Of a stretch of DNA of 64,000 nt, positions 10,833 to 20,535 are shown in pieces. Where the stretch lies: the NCBI GenBank assembly GCA_036583965.1, contig JAZBQD010000015.1, positions 22,039,310-22,103,309 of the forward strand, read 5' to 3'. The DNA comes from Prunella strophiata (lineage: Eukaryota > Chordata > Aves > Passeriformes > Prunellidae). The notes beneath the pieces are model-generated. The model was not told the DNA's origin, ran no database searches, and worked only from the letters and a program-made list of their open reading frames with translations. Numbering within the stretch: position 1 is the stretch's first letter; every line of letters starts with the position of its first letter. A program made the position numbers and the translations under genes.

Positions 10833-12004
10833 TTAGAGATGTTACTAGATACTTCCACTTAAAAATACTAGGATTTTTGAAACAGGACAAATATGAAGCC
10901 TATTGCAGCCTAAATACACAGTTAGTAGTTGTGTAATTACTCTTAATAACACTAAGAATAACAATAATCCACTTTAGGATATGTAACTAATTCATAATAT
11001 AGTAGATGTTTACTTTCTGTAGTTCCCTACTGAATAAATCAGTGCAGTCCTAACTGAGCTAACATCAGTGTGGCATTTTCAGTAGGTATTGCAGTTTTCA
11101 GGCTGAAAATATTCCCTGAGGGAAAATTGTGATTTGGGTGATCAGTGAGTGTTAGAAGCTCTAACTCACATTCCTTCTTTCATTCTGGCAGCAGGCAAGC
11201 TCCTGAAAGACTCAGGTTTATCTATATAAATTGCCAAGATCCAACAAAACTTCATGCTAATAATTTTCATCTTTTCCCATAAGTCTGTAAAATACTGTTG
11301 TTCATAAATGCCAGTTGGAAACACACCTTATGTAAGATCTTAATTCAACAAGCTGTAGCACCACTGTTCAGAACTTGAGAAGATGCCAGGCTACAGGAGC
11401 ACAGCACAGATGTAGCAAGAAATCTCTTGGTGACTTTTTACCACTGAGAATGCAAGGAAATTTCATACCCAGAGGACATGTCTAGGAAATGCCCCTCAGA
11501 ATTCCTCTTTAATCAATTCACCAAATGTCTCCCAGAGACTTCTCAATAACAGTCAGTTACTTCTAATTTGTGCATCAATATGGGTGACACCAGCCACAGG
11601 GAACAAAAAAACCTAATGCAATCTCAAGACCCTAAATGTTGTTAGTAGTGATAGTAGTTCCCAATATGAATCATAAATATGAATTAACTGGGGCATCACT
11701 CTTTCTGAGATAATCTCAGGTACTCACTACTGGCTGGTTGCTGCTGTGCTGCACATCTGGCCCCTCTGAGCTGATGAAGGTGGAGGAGTGTGTGCCTGGC
11801 ACCCTCTGCCCCAGAAATGAGGTCACAAGCCCCTGAGGGCAAAGGAAAAGCTGCCAGCTATTAGCAGGGCAGAGAGCATTAACAGGACAGACACGTAATG
11901 GTAATCGAGTGTGCCCACTTCTATACAAAAAGGGAGAGCTTGGTATCTCTAGCTACCCTAGCAACCGTGTTCATTAAACTATTATTTTCCTCATTTTAAG
12001 GATA
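10833..12004. other. Unique DNA, no gene seen
   Basis: I recognise no gene. Around 11915-11975 the order 'ctatacaaaaaggg', 'gagcttggtatctctagctacc' and 'gttcattaaac' looks loosely like the TATA-to-polyadenylation part of an LTR, but I could not find ends or a duplication. A GC-richer patch at 11730-11890 precedes it. Confidence 0.45.
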
Positions 12005-12150
12005 AAAGCCAAGAACTTCCATTGATTTCAATGGCAACTAAGTAACTTGGTGCTGTTGAAAGTCTTTAGGTGCCAGAAAAGCTTTAAATATCTGCCTCTA
12101 AAGATCTGCCACTCAGATCTCTAAGTGTATTTAAACACCAAGCTCTTGGG
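12005..12150. repeat. Ancient amniote palindromic repeat, degraded
   Basis: The centre is the perfect palindrome-like 'ccattgatttcaatgg' (12019-12034). It is followed by 'tgttgaaagtctttaggtgcc' and 'taagtgtatttaaacaccaagc', remnants of the 'gcacctaaataccttt' motif. This belongs to the same general class of old archosaur and turtle hairpin-like repeats as the copy at 2091. Family name not recalled. Confidence 0.5.
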
Positions 12151-14040
12151 TAACAAGTACCTCTGCATTTTAAAATCTGTTCCTTAGAAATTTACTTGTA
12201 GAAACTCTGGGGAAGAAGAGACATGAGACCCATGGGTTTTTGACATGTCCACCAAGGAGACTTTCCCACCCAAAGCTGCTCCACATATTTTACTGCAGTG
12301 GCTGGCAGCTTGTAGTGTTTGCTGATTATTGGACCAGTTATGGTCTGGTTATGACCAATCTTCTCCCTTAGTTTCTGTAAATAAATATTTCCTACAGGAT
12401 ACTTTTTGACTGTACAGTTGTTTTTGTCTTGGTATTTATATTTCCTCTATTTTTATTTCTTCTCTCCTTTTTATATTTCCATTTCCATTTCCCCTACAAG
12501 TGCTTTGTAGATGCCCTGCAGCTCCTCCTGCTGTGCTCCCATTGAACCATGGCAGAGATTTACCCCAGGATTCCCACTCTGGGTTCTTCTTTGGTACAGC
12601 AGTAACTGAGAGAGCAGAAAAGCCACTTGTGCTCCTGAGAGGCCGCATTGCAAAGTCCATAGGGTGCACTCTGTCTGGCTTTTCTGACAGAACAGACATG
12701 GATCAGACACAGAGCAGCCACGAGCCTTTCCCCTACGAGACATTCCGTGTTAGTCACATGATGAGGGACTCAGGCACCAAAAATGAGATGAAGGTGTTGT
12801 TACAGGAAGGATGTGCACTATCCCATAGGTCTCCACACCACAGAAATAGGCCATTGAATATCCACAGTTGATATAACATCAGGCTTGGCTCCCTATGGGT
12901 TTTCAAGTGAGGTAATGGGAGTTTATTCTTTGCTTGTTGTTAAAGAGAAAAACAGAAACGGTCATGACATGAAGGACCCTTGTGGTCAGGGCTTACTTTA
13001 ACATCTGCACCACTGTCATACTTGAACTGTCTTAAAAGTAATTATTTTGTTGTCCTGTGACTACTTTACATCAGACTCTTTGGCCTAAAGTCACAGAGAA
13101 AGAACTGAAAACTGAGTTCCTGAACTTTGTTTCTGCCTATGCCACTGTAGCTCTTGGCCAGTCTAAAGACTTAGCATGTACCCAGTACTTTGGGAGCTGA
13201 AAAATTGTTCAGAATAATGAGTAGATTTAGTAAAAATAGGTCAGCTAATGAATAGAAATGGAATGAAGAAAAATATGCTCATATGCTTGAAACTTCTTTT
13301 AGGTGCTAGTGAATGAGGGAGTCAATGGCTGAACAGAAGGGCATAAGCTAGAGGGAGCCATGGGACAAAGTGAGCCAGGGCTGAGCTGGAAGCTCAGACC
13401 AAACAGGCAAAACCAACCCACTTTACAAGATTTCAGATCACAGACAGGTTAATAGCATTAGTCCCCTGTTTAGTTGTTCACAGAAATTAAGGCATCTTCT
13501 TAAGTTACAACTCTCACATGAGACTGGAAGAATTTTCTTTCATTAGATGTAATAAATTTACCTTATAGCAAGGGCAGAAAATGAAGGTTTGCACTTGAAA
13601 TGATGAATTCAAGAAATGGAAACAATTACTTCTTTCCTTTACATTTCTAGTCCAAGGCAGTCAGATCAGACTAAATTTAAAATAGTAAAAGGTTGTTGGT
13701 TTTTTTAATGTGAACAAGGAAATGAAAAATACAGTTTCAGATGGAATGAAGTATTTTATTCACTATGGATGAGAATATTTTCTTTAAATGCTGTGAGTAT
13801 ATTATAAGCAAAAATGAAATGGTTTGACATTCCAAAACAGAAGTTAATTTCCAAATAAGCAGCTGAAATAACTATTCTGCCGGGACTTTTTCCATTCTTG
13901 ACCTTTCCATGCACTGAAAAACTTGACAAAACCACAATGCATTTGCAAAGCATTTGAAGATTACAAGTACCTTCTGTTTTTCCATAGAGAAATGTGGGCA
14001 ACACTTCATCTAGCTTTAGTACTGAAAAAACTAGCGAGCA
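12151..14040. other. Unique DNA, no gene seen
   Basis: A near-palindrome with ATTGG and CCAAT arms lies at 12328-12359. The patch 12436-12871 opens frames on both strands (123 codons plus; 87, 90 and 65 codons minus), all without domains. A 130-codon minus frame at 13756-14148 runs into the CR1 copy at its 5' end and has no recognisable domain. Confidence 0.5.
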
Positions 14041-14687
14041 GTGAGCCCAGGTGGCCAGGAAGGAATCCAAGCCTGTATCAGCAATAGTGTGGCCAGCAGG
14101 ACCAGGGCAGTGATTGTTCCCCTGCACTGGGCACTGGTGAGGCCACACCTCGAGTGCTGTGTCCTAGTTCTGGGTCCTCAGTACAAGAAGGACATTGAGG
14201 GGCTGGAGCATGTCCAGAGAAGGGCACCAGAGCTGGGGAAGGGTCTGGAGAACAAGTCCTGTGAGGAGCAGCTGAGGGAGCTCTCGTTGTTTAGCTTGGA
14301 GAAGAAGAGGCCTGGGAGAGACTTTATCACTCTCTGCAAATCCCTGAAAGGAGGACCTGTAGCCAGGAAGGGGCTGGGTTGGTCTCCTCTCCCAGGTAAC
14401 AAGTGACAGGACAAGAGGAAATGGTGTCAACCAGTGCTGGGGAGATTCAGGGGAGATTCTGGGGAGATTCAGATTGAAGAATAATTTCTTCACTGAAAGG
14501 GTGGTTAAGCATTGGAACAGATTGTTCAAGGAGGTGGTGGAGTCACCATTTCTGGAAGTGTTCAAAAAATGACTGGAATTTACACTTACTGCTGTGGTTT
14601 TGTTGGCATGGTGGTGTTCAGGTCAAGCTTGGACTTGATGACCTGGAGGTCTTTTCCAACCTTAACAATTCTATGATTCTATAAGAT
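14041..14687 (+). mobile_element. CR1 LINE, 5'-truncated, intact 3' end
   Basis: This is the best-preserved short CR1 in the window. It opens inside the reverse-transcriptase ORF. The frame at 14041-14406 keeps the family's carboxy-terminal landmarks: [20 protein letters not shown], then [16 protein letters not shown], then [16 protein letters not shown]. The original stop has been overrun by small changes. The 3' UTR follows, with 'gaataatttcttcactgaaagggtggttaagcattggaacag' (14480), 'gtcaagcttggacttgatgacctggaggtcttttccaacctta' (14623) and the CR1 terminal repeat 'attctatgattctat' (14668-14682). CR1 has no poly(A) tail and ends in this short repeat, as seen. The copy is inactive because it lacks the endonuclease and most of the polymerase. 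Confidence 0.95.
14439..14471 (+). repeat. Three-fold 11-bp tandem repeat inside CR1
   Basis: The unit GGGGAGATTC plus one base occurs three times, starting at 14439, 14450 and 14461. It lies in the part of the CR1 3' UTR that follows the end of the ORF. My recollection of the CR1 consensus has only one related unit here, so this looks like a local slippage expansion in this copy or its source. Confidence 0.8.
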
Positions 14688-14689
14688 CA

Positions 14690-16244
14690 AACTAATACAC
14701 AGAGTTGTAGCAGGGTTGCACTTAATAAAGACATAAATATTTTATTTTGGGTCTTATCCTTCTGTTACCTAAACAGAAAATTCCTCATTGACTTCACCGT
14801 CCCTGTGACTGACAATGTATCAGAGAGAAAATGTGACCTCTGCAGTTCATTCCTCTTGAATAAGGTCAGGAAAATCTCATGTAACACTAGTGTCTGGAAA
14901 ATGAAACCAAATTATTCAGCTACTAGAGAAACTATGCCTTAGAACAGTACGAATTTTATCTTTGCCTTTCATGTCAATCTTCTTTTGCTATAACATTGTC
15001 AATCAGTCAAATCACTCTCATACCTCATTATGTTTCCATGGCGATCCTTGCCTTCAAAGTTTAAAATAATTGTCCTGATGTTGAAACTTGTAAAGAAAAA
15101 GACCATATATAATTGCTTACCTGCAGTTATGTGCCTTGTATAGATGGAGGTAGGTGCCCCAAAAAGGTATTCATTCACTTTTTTCTAGTTTTTGTAGCTG
15201 AGATAGTACAGTAGCAATTGAGCTAAGCCCCTTTCTCCACATACTGCTCGTAACTCAAGTCAATGTGCAACACTGTTAACAATTCACATGTCTGTACTCA
15301 ATAGCAATTTCTGTGCTTGATATTTTCTTGCTTTTGCTAAGCTGTTCAGAGAGAAAGAGATATGTTGATGGATTGACTTCATTGATACAGGATGATATTT
15401 GTGACAAGCATGTAGAGGAACATTGTATTTTGTAATGGTGCCTTTTTGGGAAATCAAGGCAACAGACATGACAAATCTGTAAAAATGCTCACTGATCTGC
15501 AGTCCATAGCTTTCTTCTTAACTTGCTAATGCAGCTTCAAGGTCCAAGGTGCATAATTTTCACAACAGAGGCTAGTAAACATGCTTGTTTAGCAAGTGGC
15601 AGAAGCTTTATAAAAATGCAGTTCAGTGTTTGTCAGGATCCTAAAATGTGTTTCTTTAAATACAGAATAATTAATCAATTTTTTTTTCATTACACATCCT
15701 GGAGTTTCTTCCTGTGTTTCAATGCATGAGGATCATGCAATCCATAAGCCTGTAAGTAGAATGCTGCACTAGCCCAGCTCTCCAAGGCAGCATTCAGCTT
15801 TATGCACCCTATGGCAGTCACTTCTGGAGCTCTCCTGAGTCCTTCACTGCCTGGTGACTTCAGCAAAGAGGATCCTACAGAAAAGAGCCTGTTTCTATGC
15901 ACAGCCCACTATGATCATCCCACTGTACCCTGACCACCCTGTGCAATACAAAATGGATAGAAAACACAACAGAAAAAAGGAGCAGTCTTCCATTTGGGCT
16001 GGTTTCCTTTCTTCCTGCTTTTCATTCACCTCTCATTCTCCCTCTTGTGAAGCTGGTCTGGATGGCAATTGTTACTCTTTGATACTACCTTGATTACCTC
16101 TGAGCTCCAAGGACATAGGAGAGAGTCTCCTTGATCTGCAGCACCTCAAGTACAACTGACAAATCCTGTGGTGAACACAGCTGTTAACATTTAGCAGGAC
16201 TACCATGCTCATGCTAACAGACTTTGTTACTCAAGTTCATAATT
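14690..16244. other. Unique DNA, no gene seen
   Basis: AT-rich sequence with short frames (61-79 codons) on both strands near 15284-16093 and no recognisable domain. I recognise no repeat. Confidence 0.5.
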
Positions 16245-16307
16245 TGGCTTTTTTTTAGTTTTTGTTTTTGGTTTTGGTTTTGGTTTTGTTTTTTTTTTTT
16301 TTTTTTT
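16245..16307. repeat. T/G-only tract: T run, (GGTTTT)3, T19
   Basis: From about 16245 the plus strand is almost only T with single or double G. GG pairs at 16270, 16276 and 16282 give three GGTTTT units, and a T19 run follows at 16289-16307. It could be the reversed, expanded A-rich tail of a retroposon, but no element body is recognisable beside it. Confidence 0.8.
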
Positions 16308-16395
16308 CCCCTATCAGGACAGCAAAATAGTATCTTAGCAGTAGGCCTACTTTTTAGTACCTGTGCTGGAGTGAAACTTCACACCAAGTGGACTG

Positions 16396-16425
16396 ATGAT
16401 TTATTTATTTATTTATTTGTAAATA
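16396..16425. repeat. (TTTA)n microsatellite
   Basis: About five TTTA units, then a slightly diverged end that contains AATAAA on the plus strand. A short tetranucleotide repeat. Confidence 0.85.
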
Positions 16426-18495
16426 AAAGTGGAACAAAACAGGAAAAATAAAATGCAAACAGGGAGGCTGGATGGTTTAAATTTGCTCATGTTAAAGCAA
16501 CTAACATCAGGATTTTAAAACAGGATTCCTCAAGTGGGCTAAATTATATATGGCATCTTCTACTTTTCCTGATGTGGAGTAGCATGCTGGCTTTGGAAGC
16601 CAGCAAGGCTATTCCTGCTCCTATCTTATTCAAAGAGAAAAGAAAGTGCTCTCTCTCCAGCTGTAGCAGGATTAGCTCCTTATCTGGTGTCTGTATTTAA
16701 TTTTCTGGTTTCATAGAAAGAAAGCACGACAACCATTTGCTTATCCAGAATAATGTGTATCAGGATCTGACATTTACTTGTAAAAGATTAAAAGTATTTC
16801 TGAAACCACAACTATAATTCTAATAATTCACATTATAGATTGAAGTAAAAGCTTTTAATTCTTTTTGAACACCCAAACTCTCAGTAGAAATTGTAGCATT
16901 ACTGAGACAAAAATGTGAGAAGAGGAAAGGTTGCACTTTCCTGAAGGGTAACAAAAGAAGACTTTAAGAGAATCTGTGTCCTTGTTCCTGTGTTTCTCTT
17001 TTCTGATCTGAGACTAGCTCTGTGCTCACACAATTTGCAGACAAGAAGACTTGTTATTAGGACCACTTGACAGAGATTCACATGCACAAATGTGTCTGTA
17101 GCAGAAGCAGTTCAGCTGCTGTACCAAGTCTCCAAAATGCTGATAGAGCTCACCTCTTCAGGTTGACACCACCTAATGGCATTTTATTTTCAAGTGACTT
17201 CATTACAGTGAAAGAACACTACTTTTCTTTTTCCTGATGGCACACAAGTGAAGAAACAGAGCAAATTATTCTAAACAAAACAAATGAAATGAGAAGCCTC
17301 AGCTGAACAAAAAATAGGGGAGAACCACTTAAACCTCCAGAGGGAAGAGCTGCACTGTATTGGTTGATCTCACTGTCTGTGTCAAGGTCTGCTTTGTTCC
17401 AGGCTGAGGAAACACATAGAAAGTGAAAGCCACTTTCCTGAAGAATTTATAGTCTGAAAGGACAAGGCAGAGAAAATTGACTGGTCTGGGTTGGGGTTGT
17501 CATGACCAGTCCCTGCAGTGCAACACTGTAACCTCATCTGCTGTGTAATCAGGAGGCTGCTGGGGCTGGTCAGGAGCAGGATGTGGGTTGGTACTGAGCA
17601 CATCAGCTCACAGCACTGCAGGCTTAAGAGGCTCTACAGTAAAGAAGAGCATTATGGTCTTCTTTTCTGTACAGTGAGAAGTGAATTTCAGCTGTAGGCT
17701 GAGATGCTCACCTTCATTCTCTCCATTCAAAAGAATGGAGAAGGGAATATTAATAACTCCACAAAATCATTTTGGCCAGCTTTTCATTTTTCAACTTCCC
17801 AGCTGAGTATCCCAGCAGAAATCTTTGTAGGGCTCTTTATTTTTCTGAAACTGGCTTCACAGATGCTTTTTCTTTTTACTTCTTGTGACCTTCAGCCTTG
17901 GTGCAATAATACATCTTTATTGAAAGACAGTTTTACCATTCTAATTCCTCATTCTCTTCCAGCATCCAAAAGGTGAATGCATCCAAAACGAATTGAAATT
18001 TCTTTCCCAGTTGGATCTTACAACAGTAATAAATGAGTTACCATCTGCATTTCTAATTAAAAATCCAATTGGTATAATGTAATGAGGTTTCTAGATGCAA
18101 TTAGCAACTGCTGGGGGTCTCTTTATAGAACCAGGACTACAATTATGAGGCAAATAGATTCTATCATGTGCAACGAGGGGCTTTTTATAAATTTTCTGTC
18201 CTTAGCTGGATGGATTCACAACAGGGAGTTAGACACTTTTAGGTACTGTCATCTACTGAAATGCAAAATTCAGGTTAGTACTTGGGTTTCGTGCACAGCT
18301 CAGGGCAGAATACAATGCCTGTTAGGGTTCATTGAGCTTTCAAAATCATGCCTAACTTCTGGAGTTTTGCATTTAATGTACAATCTAAGTCCATATGTTT
18401 ATGTTTTCATCACAAGCACTGCCTTAAGCATAAATAGTGGAGACATTTCCTTTACTCAGATGTAGAGCTGATAAAAATGGTGGAACTTTCTGGGA
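16426..18495. other. Unique DNA, no gene seen
   Basis: The longest frame is 127 codons on the plus strand (18082-18465), with no domain I recognise. At 18209-18246 'ttcacaacagggagttagacacttttaggtact' faintly resembles the 'gggagttaggcaccta' motif of old archosaur repeats, but it is too short and diverged to call. Confidence 0.5.
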
Positions 18496-18512
18496 AAAAA
18501 AAAAAAAAAACA
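18496..18512. repeat. Poly(A) run
   Basis: A run of about 16-17 A on the plus strand. The sequence before it shows no processed-gene signature I can recognise. Confidence 0.8.
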
Positions 18513-19424
18513 ACAGTTTTTTAATGGTCAGTAAAACTTTAAAAGCCACAAATTAGTCTTGAAGCTATTCAGGCATAGCTTCTTCTAGATCAAAATTTCA
18601 TAACTTTGTTATAGTGATGACTTATAGTTCAATGATCCTTTACCAATTAGACTTTCTAAAGAGTGAGAATGATAGAGAATATATTTAAAAGCCTCTTTCT
18701 CTGCCTCCCATTTCTCCACACACAGAGCTATACTCAAAGGCTTGCATAAAAGTCTTCTACTGGAGTATTGCCACATGTCTGAAGCATTTCCATTTTTCAG
18801 ACTCAAATGGTGATGTTTATAAAAGAAAAGCACTCAGCAGAAAATGCTACTCTTAGCCAGCAGCACTGTCTTATTCACCACGTTCAGTACAGCTAAAAGA
18901 GAACAAAGATCATCAGTATGACCCAGAATCTCAGGTTGTCTGGATTTCAGGTTTCTTGAGGGCAGGCATAAGAGATTTTCTCAGGTTCTTTCAGCCTGTT
19001 TAGTCATCTGTCTCTCCAAGTATGTGGAGGCACCTCCTGCCCTTTTTCCAGGGCTACCATGTCATCAGGATCTTGCAAAACAGGACAGTGCCTGTGTGGG
19101 ACAGCTTCCACCTATACCTGTGAATCTCTGAGAGCATTGCTTCCTAATTTCTGATCCTTAGAGGAAAGAGACACTAAAGGACACAGATAGCTTAAAGAAC
19201 ATGTAAGAATTCCATTGCTTCCTCACAACAAAACCAAAATTACTTTAGTTTTAATGAAACAGTAAGAAGAGCAACATAAACAACTCTCCAAAATGCATTT
19301 TGTGCAAATTTCTATGTATTCTTTGTCAGAAAATATAGAATACTCGATAAACTTCTTCTAGCTCACTGAACATGAAAAAAAGACATTTTCTTTAGTTTTT
19401 ATTTTATTGCCAGCATACCTATAG
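18513..19424. other. Unique DNA, no gene seen
   Basis: Ordinary sequence without a recognisable gene or repeat. The 3' half of the CR1 fragment at 19425 would be expected here but is absent. Confidence 0.5.
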
Positions 19425-19941
19425 AAGCTTGACATCCCTGGCCAAATTTAATTCTACCAGGTATTTAGTTTTCCTAACCTGATCCCTGACTTCTCAGACA
19501 ATTTCTTTTTATTCCTTCCAAGTTGCCTGTTCTTACTTCCACCCTCTGTAGGTTTTCTTTTCTGTGTTTGAACTTTGTTCAGGAACTCCTTCCTCATCCA
19601 CATAGACCTCCTGTTATTTTTGCCTTCTTCTTTGTTGGCAAACTTACTCCTGGGCTTAGAGCAGGTGATCCTTGAATATTCACCATCTTTCTTGGGCTCT
19701 CTTCCCTCTGGGGGCCATGCTGCTCTAACAAGCAGATCTCTGAAGATGCTGCAGTCTTCTCTCCTGAAGTGGGATTGCTCACAGCTCATACTCCTCACAG
19801 CACTCAGGATCTAAGGATCCCCCATTTCATGGGCACTGCAGCCAAGGCTGCCCTTGAGCTTCACGTTCTCCACTAGCACCTCCTGGCTGGTGGGAGCAAG
19901 GTCCAGCACAGCACCTCTCCTCATCAGCTTCTCTACCACTT
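19425..19941 (-). mobile_element. CR1 LINE internal fragment, endonuclease end and linker (part 1)
   Basis: On the minus strand this part encodes the end of the CR1 endonuclease domain. A stretch reading EVLVENVKLKGSLGCSAHEM (about 19829-19890) corresponds to the family's 'GLVGDV...G.LG.SDHEM' block, with the catalytic-site SDH changed to SAH. Then comes the linker towards the reverse transcriptase: a 114-codon frame at 19454-19798 contains FRREDCSIFRDLL, RRSMWMRKEFLNK and KNRQLGRNKK, matching the usual 'LFRDLLG', 'ARRPAWMNKELL' and 'GQVAWEEY' region. The polymerase and 3' UTR that should follow at lower coordinates are missing, unusual for CR1. The fragment is interrupted at 19941 by the solo LTR and resumes at 20419. 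Confidence 0.85.
19937..19941. repeat. Target-site duplication CACTT, left copy
   Basis: CACTT lies immediately before the LTR's TGT start. It is repeated exactly at 20419-20423 after the LTR's ACA end. A 5-bp duplication fits ERVL-class (or some ERV1) integration. Confidence 0.85.
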
Positions 19942-20418
19942 TGTCCTAGGTTGCAAAGCAAGATGTATTTTATTACCATCTCCATGTACTGTTAAAACTA
20001 GGAGGGGGCAGTGTTCTTCTTATCTCCCACCGTGGATTGTCTGCTGTTAATGGCTCTGTTAATGGCCCATCAAGGCCTTATCACAGTCTATTGTGAGATG
20101 ATCTGCCCAAGGGGGAGGACCAGACATTTTCACGGGGATAAATAAGGACTTTGAGACTGAAGAGTCAGCCCTGTTCACTGGACCCCAGAGAACACAGGCT
20201 GCTGTCGGCTGCTGGGACCTCGGTTTTTGGTGGGACCATTTTCATTGGGACTGCTATCACCACTCCAACTAGGAGGGATAGATATCAGGTCACACTCTGA
20301 CTCTGTTTTGGTTTTTTTTTGTCTTTCTTTCCTTTGCATGTATTTTATTTTAGTTTTTTTATTAAATTGTATTTCTGACTTAGAGTGTCTCACTAGTTTT
20401 TACTTTCAAACCAGTACA
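19942..20418 (+). mobile_element. Solo LTR, ERVL-like endogenous retrovirus
   Basis: A 477-bp element runs from TGTCCTAGG to CCAGTACA, flanked by the exact 5-bp duplication CACTT, and it splits a CR1 fragment cleanly. TG...CA termini plus a short duplication are the hallmarks of retroviral integration. The absence of internal genes means the provirus was lost by recombination between its two LTRs. Promoter-like parts run in plus orientation. A TATA-like ATAAATAAG lies at 20138-20146. A T-rich R/U5-like stretch then holds a variant polyadenylation signal ATTAAA (20361-20366). The TGTCCTAGG start resembles LTR families I remember from bird genomes. The 5-bp duplication suggests class III (ERVL), but ERV1 is possible. 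It codes for nothing. Confidence 0.88.
20138..20146 (+). promoter_or_regulatory. TATA-like box of the solo LTR
   Basis: ATAAATAAG lies about 200 bp into the LTR. It is the best core-promoter candidate of this element. Its activity is unknown. Confidence 0.4.
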
Positions 20419-20423
20419 CACTT
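20419..20423. repeat. Target-site duplication CACTT, right copy
   Basis: Exact repeat of 19937-19941 on the far side of the LTR. Confidence 0.85.
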
Positions 20424-20535
20424 GGAGAAGGAAGCTGTCAGGAATGCATTCCAGGAACTCACTGGCTTGCCTGTGCCTTGCTGTGTTGTCCCTTCAACAG
20501 ATGATGGGGGGGTTGAAACAGATGATGGGCTTTTG
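20419..20535 (-). mobile_element. CR1 LINE internal fragment, endonuclease (part 2)
   Basis: This continues the CR1 fragment interrupted by the LTR. On the minus strand it reads the 'CW-DNTA-H-Q---FLECI-D-FL-QV' block of the CR1 endonuclease, here with FLECIPDSFLLQV recognisable. Removing the LTR and one copy of CACTT restores continuity with part 1. Similarity ends near 20520-20535, so only about 630 bp of CR1 coding sequence is present in the two parts together, with neither natural end. Confidence 0.8.

Noticed and set aside
11690..11990. Possible further LTR ('ctatacaaaaaggg' then 'gttcattaaac')
   Set aside because: Order is suggestive, but no TG/CA ends, no duplication and no U5-like part could be found.
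13080..13200. Possible reversed MIR-like tail ('tatgccactgtagctcttggccagtct')
   Set aside because: Only one short block resembles MIR and the following blocks are missing.
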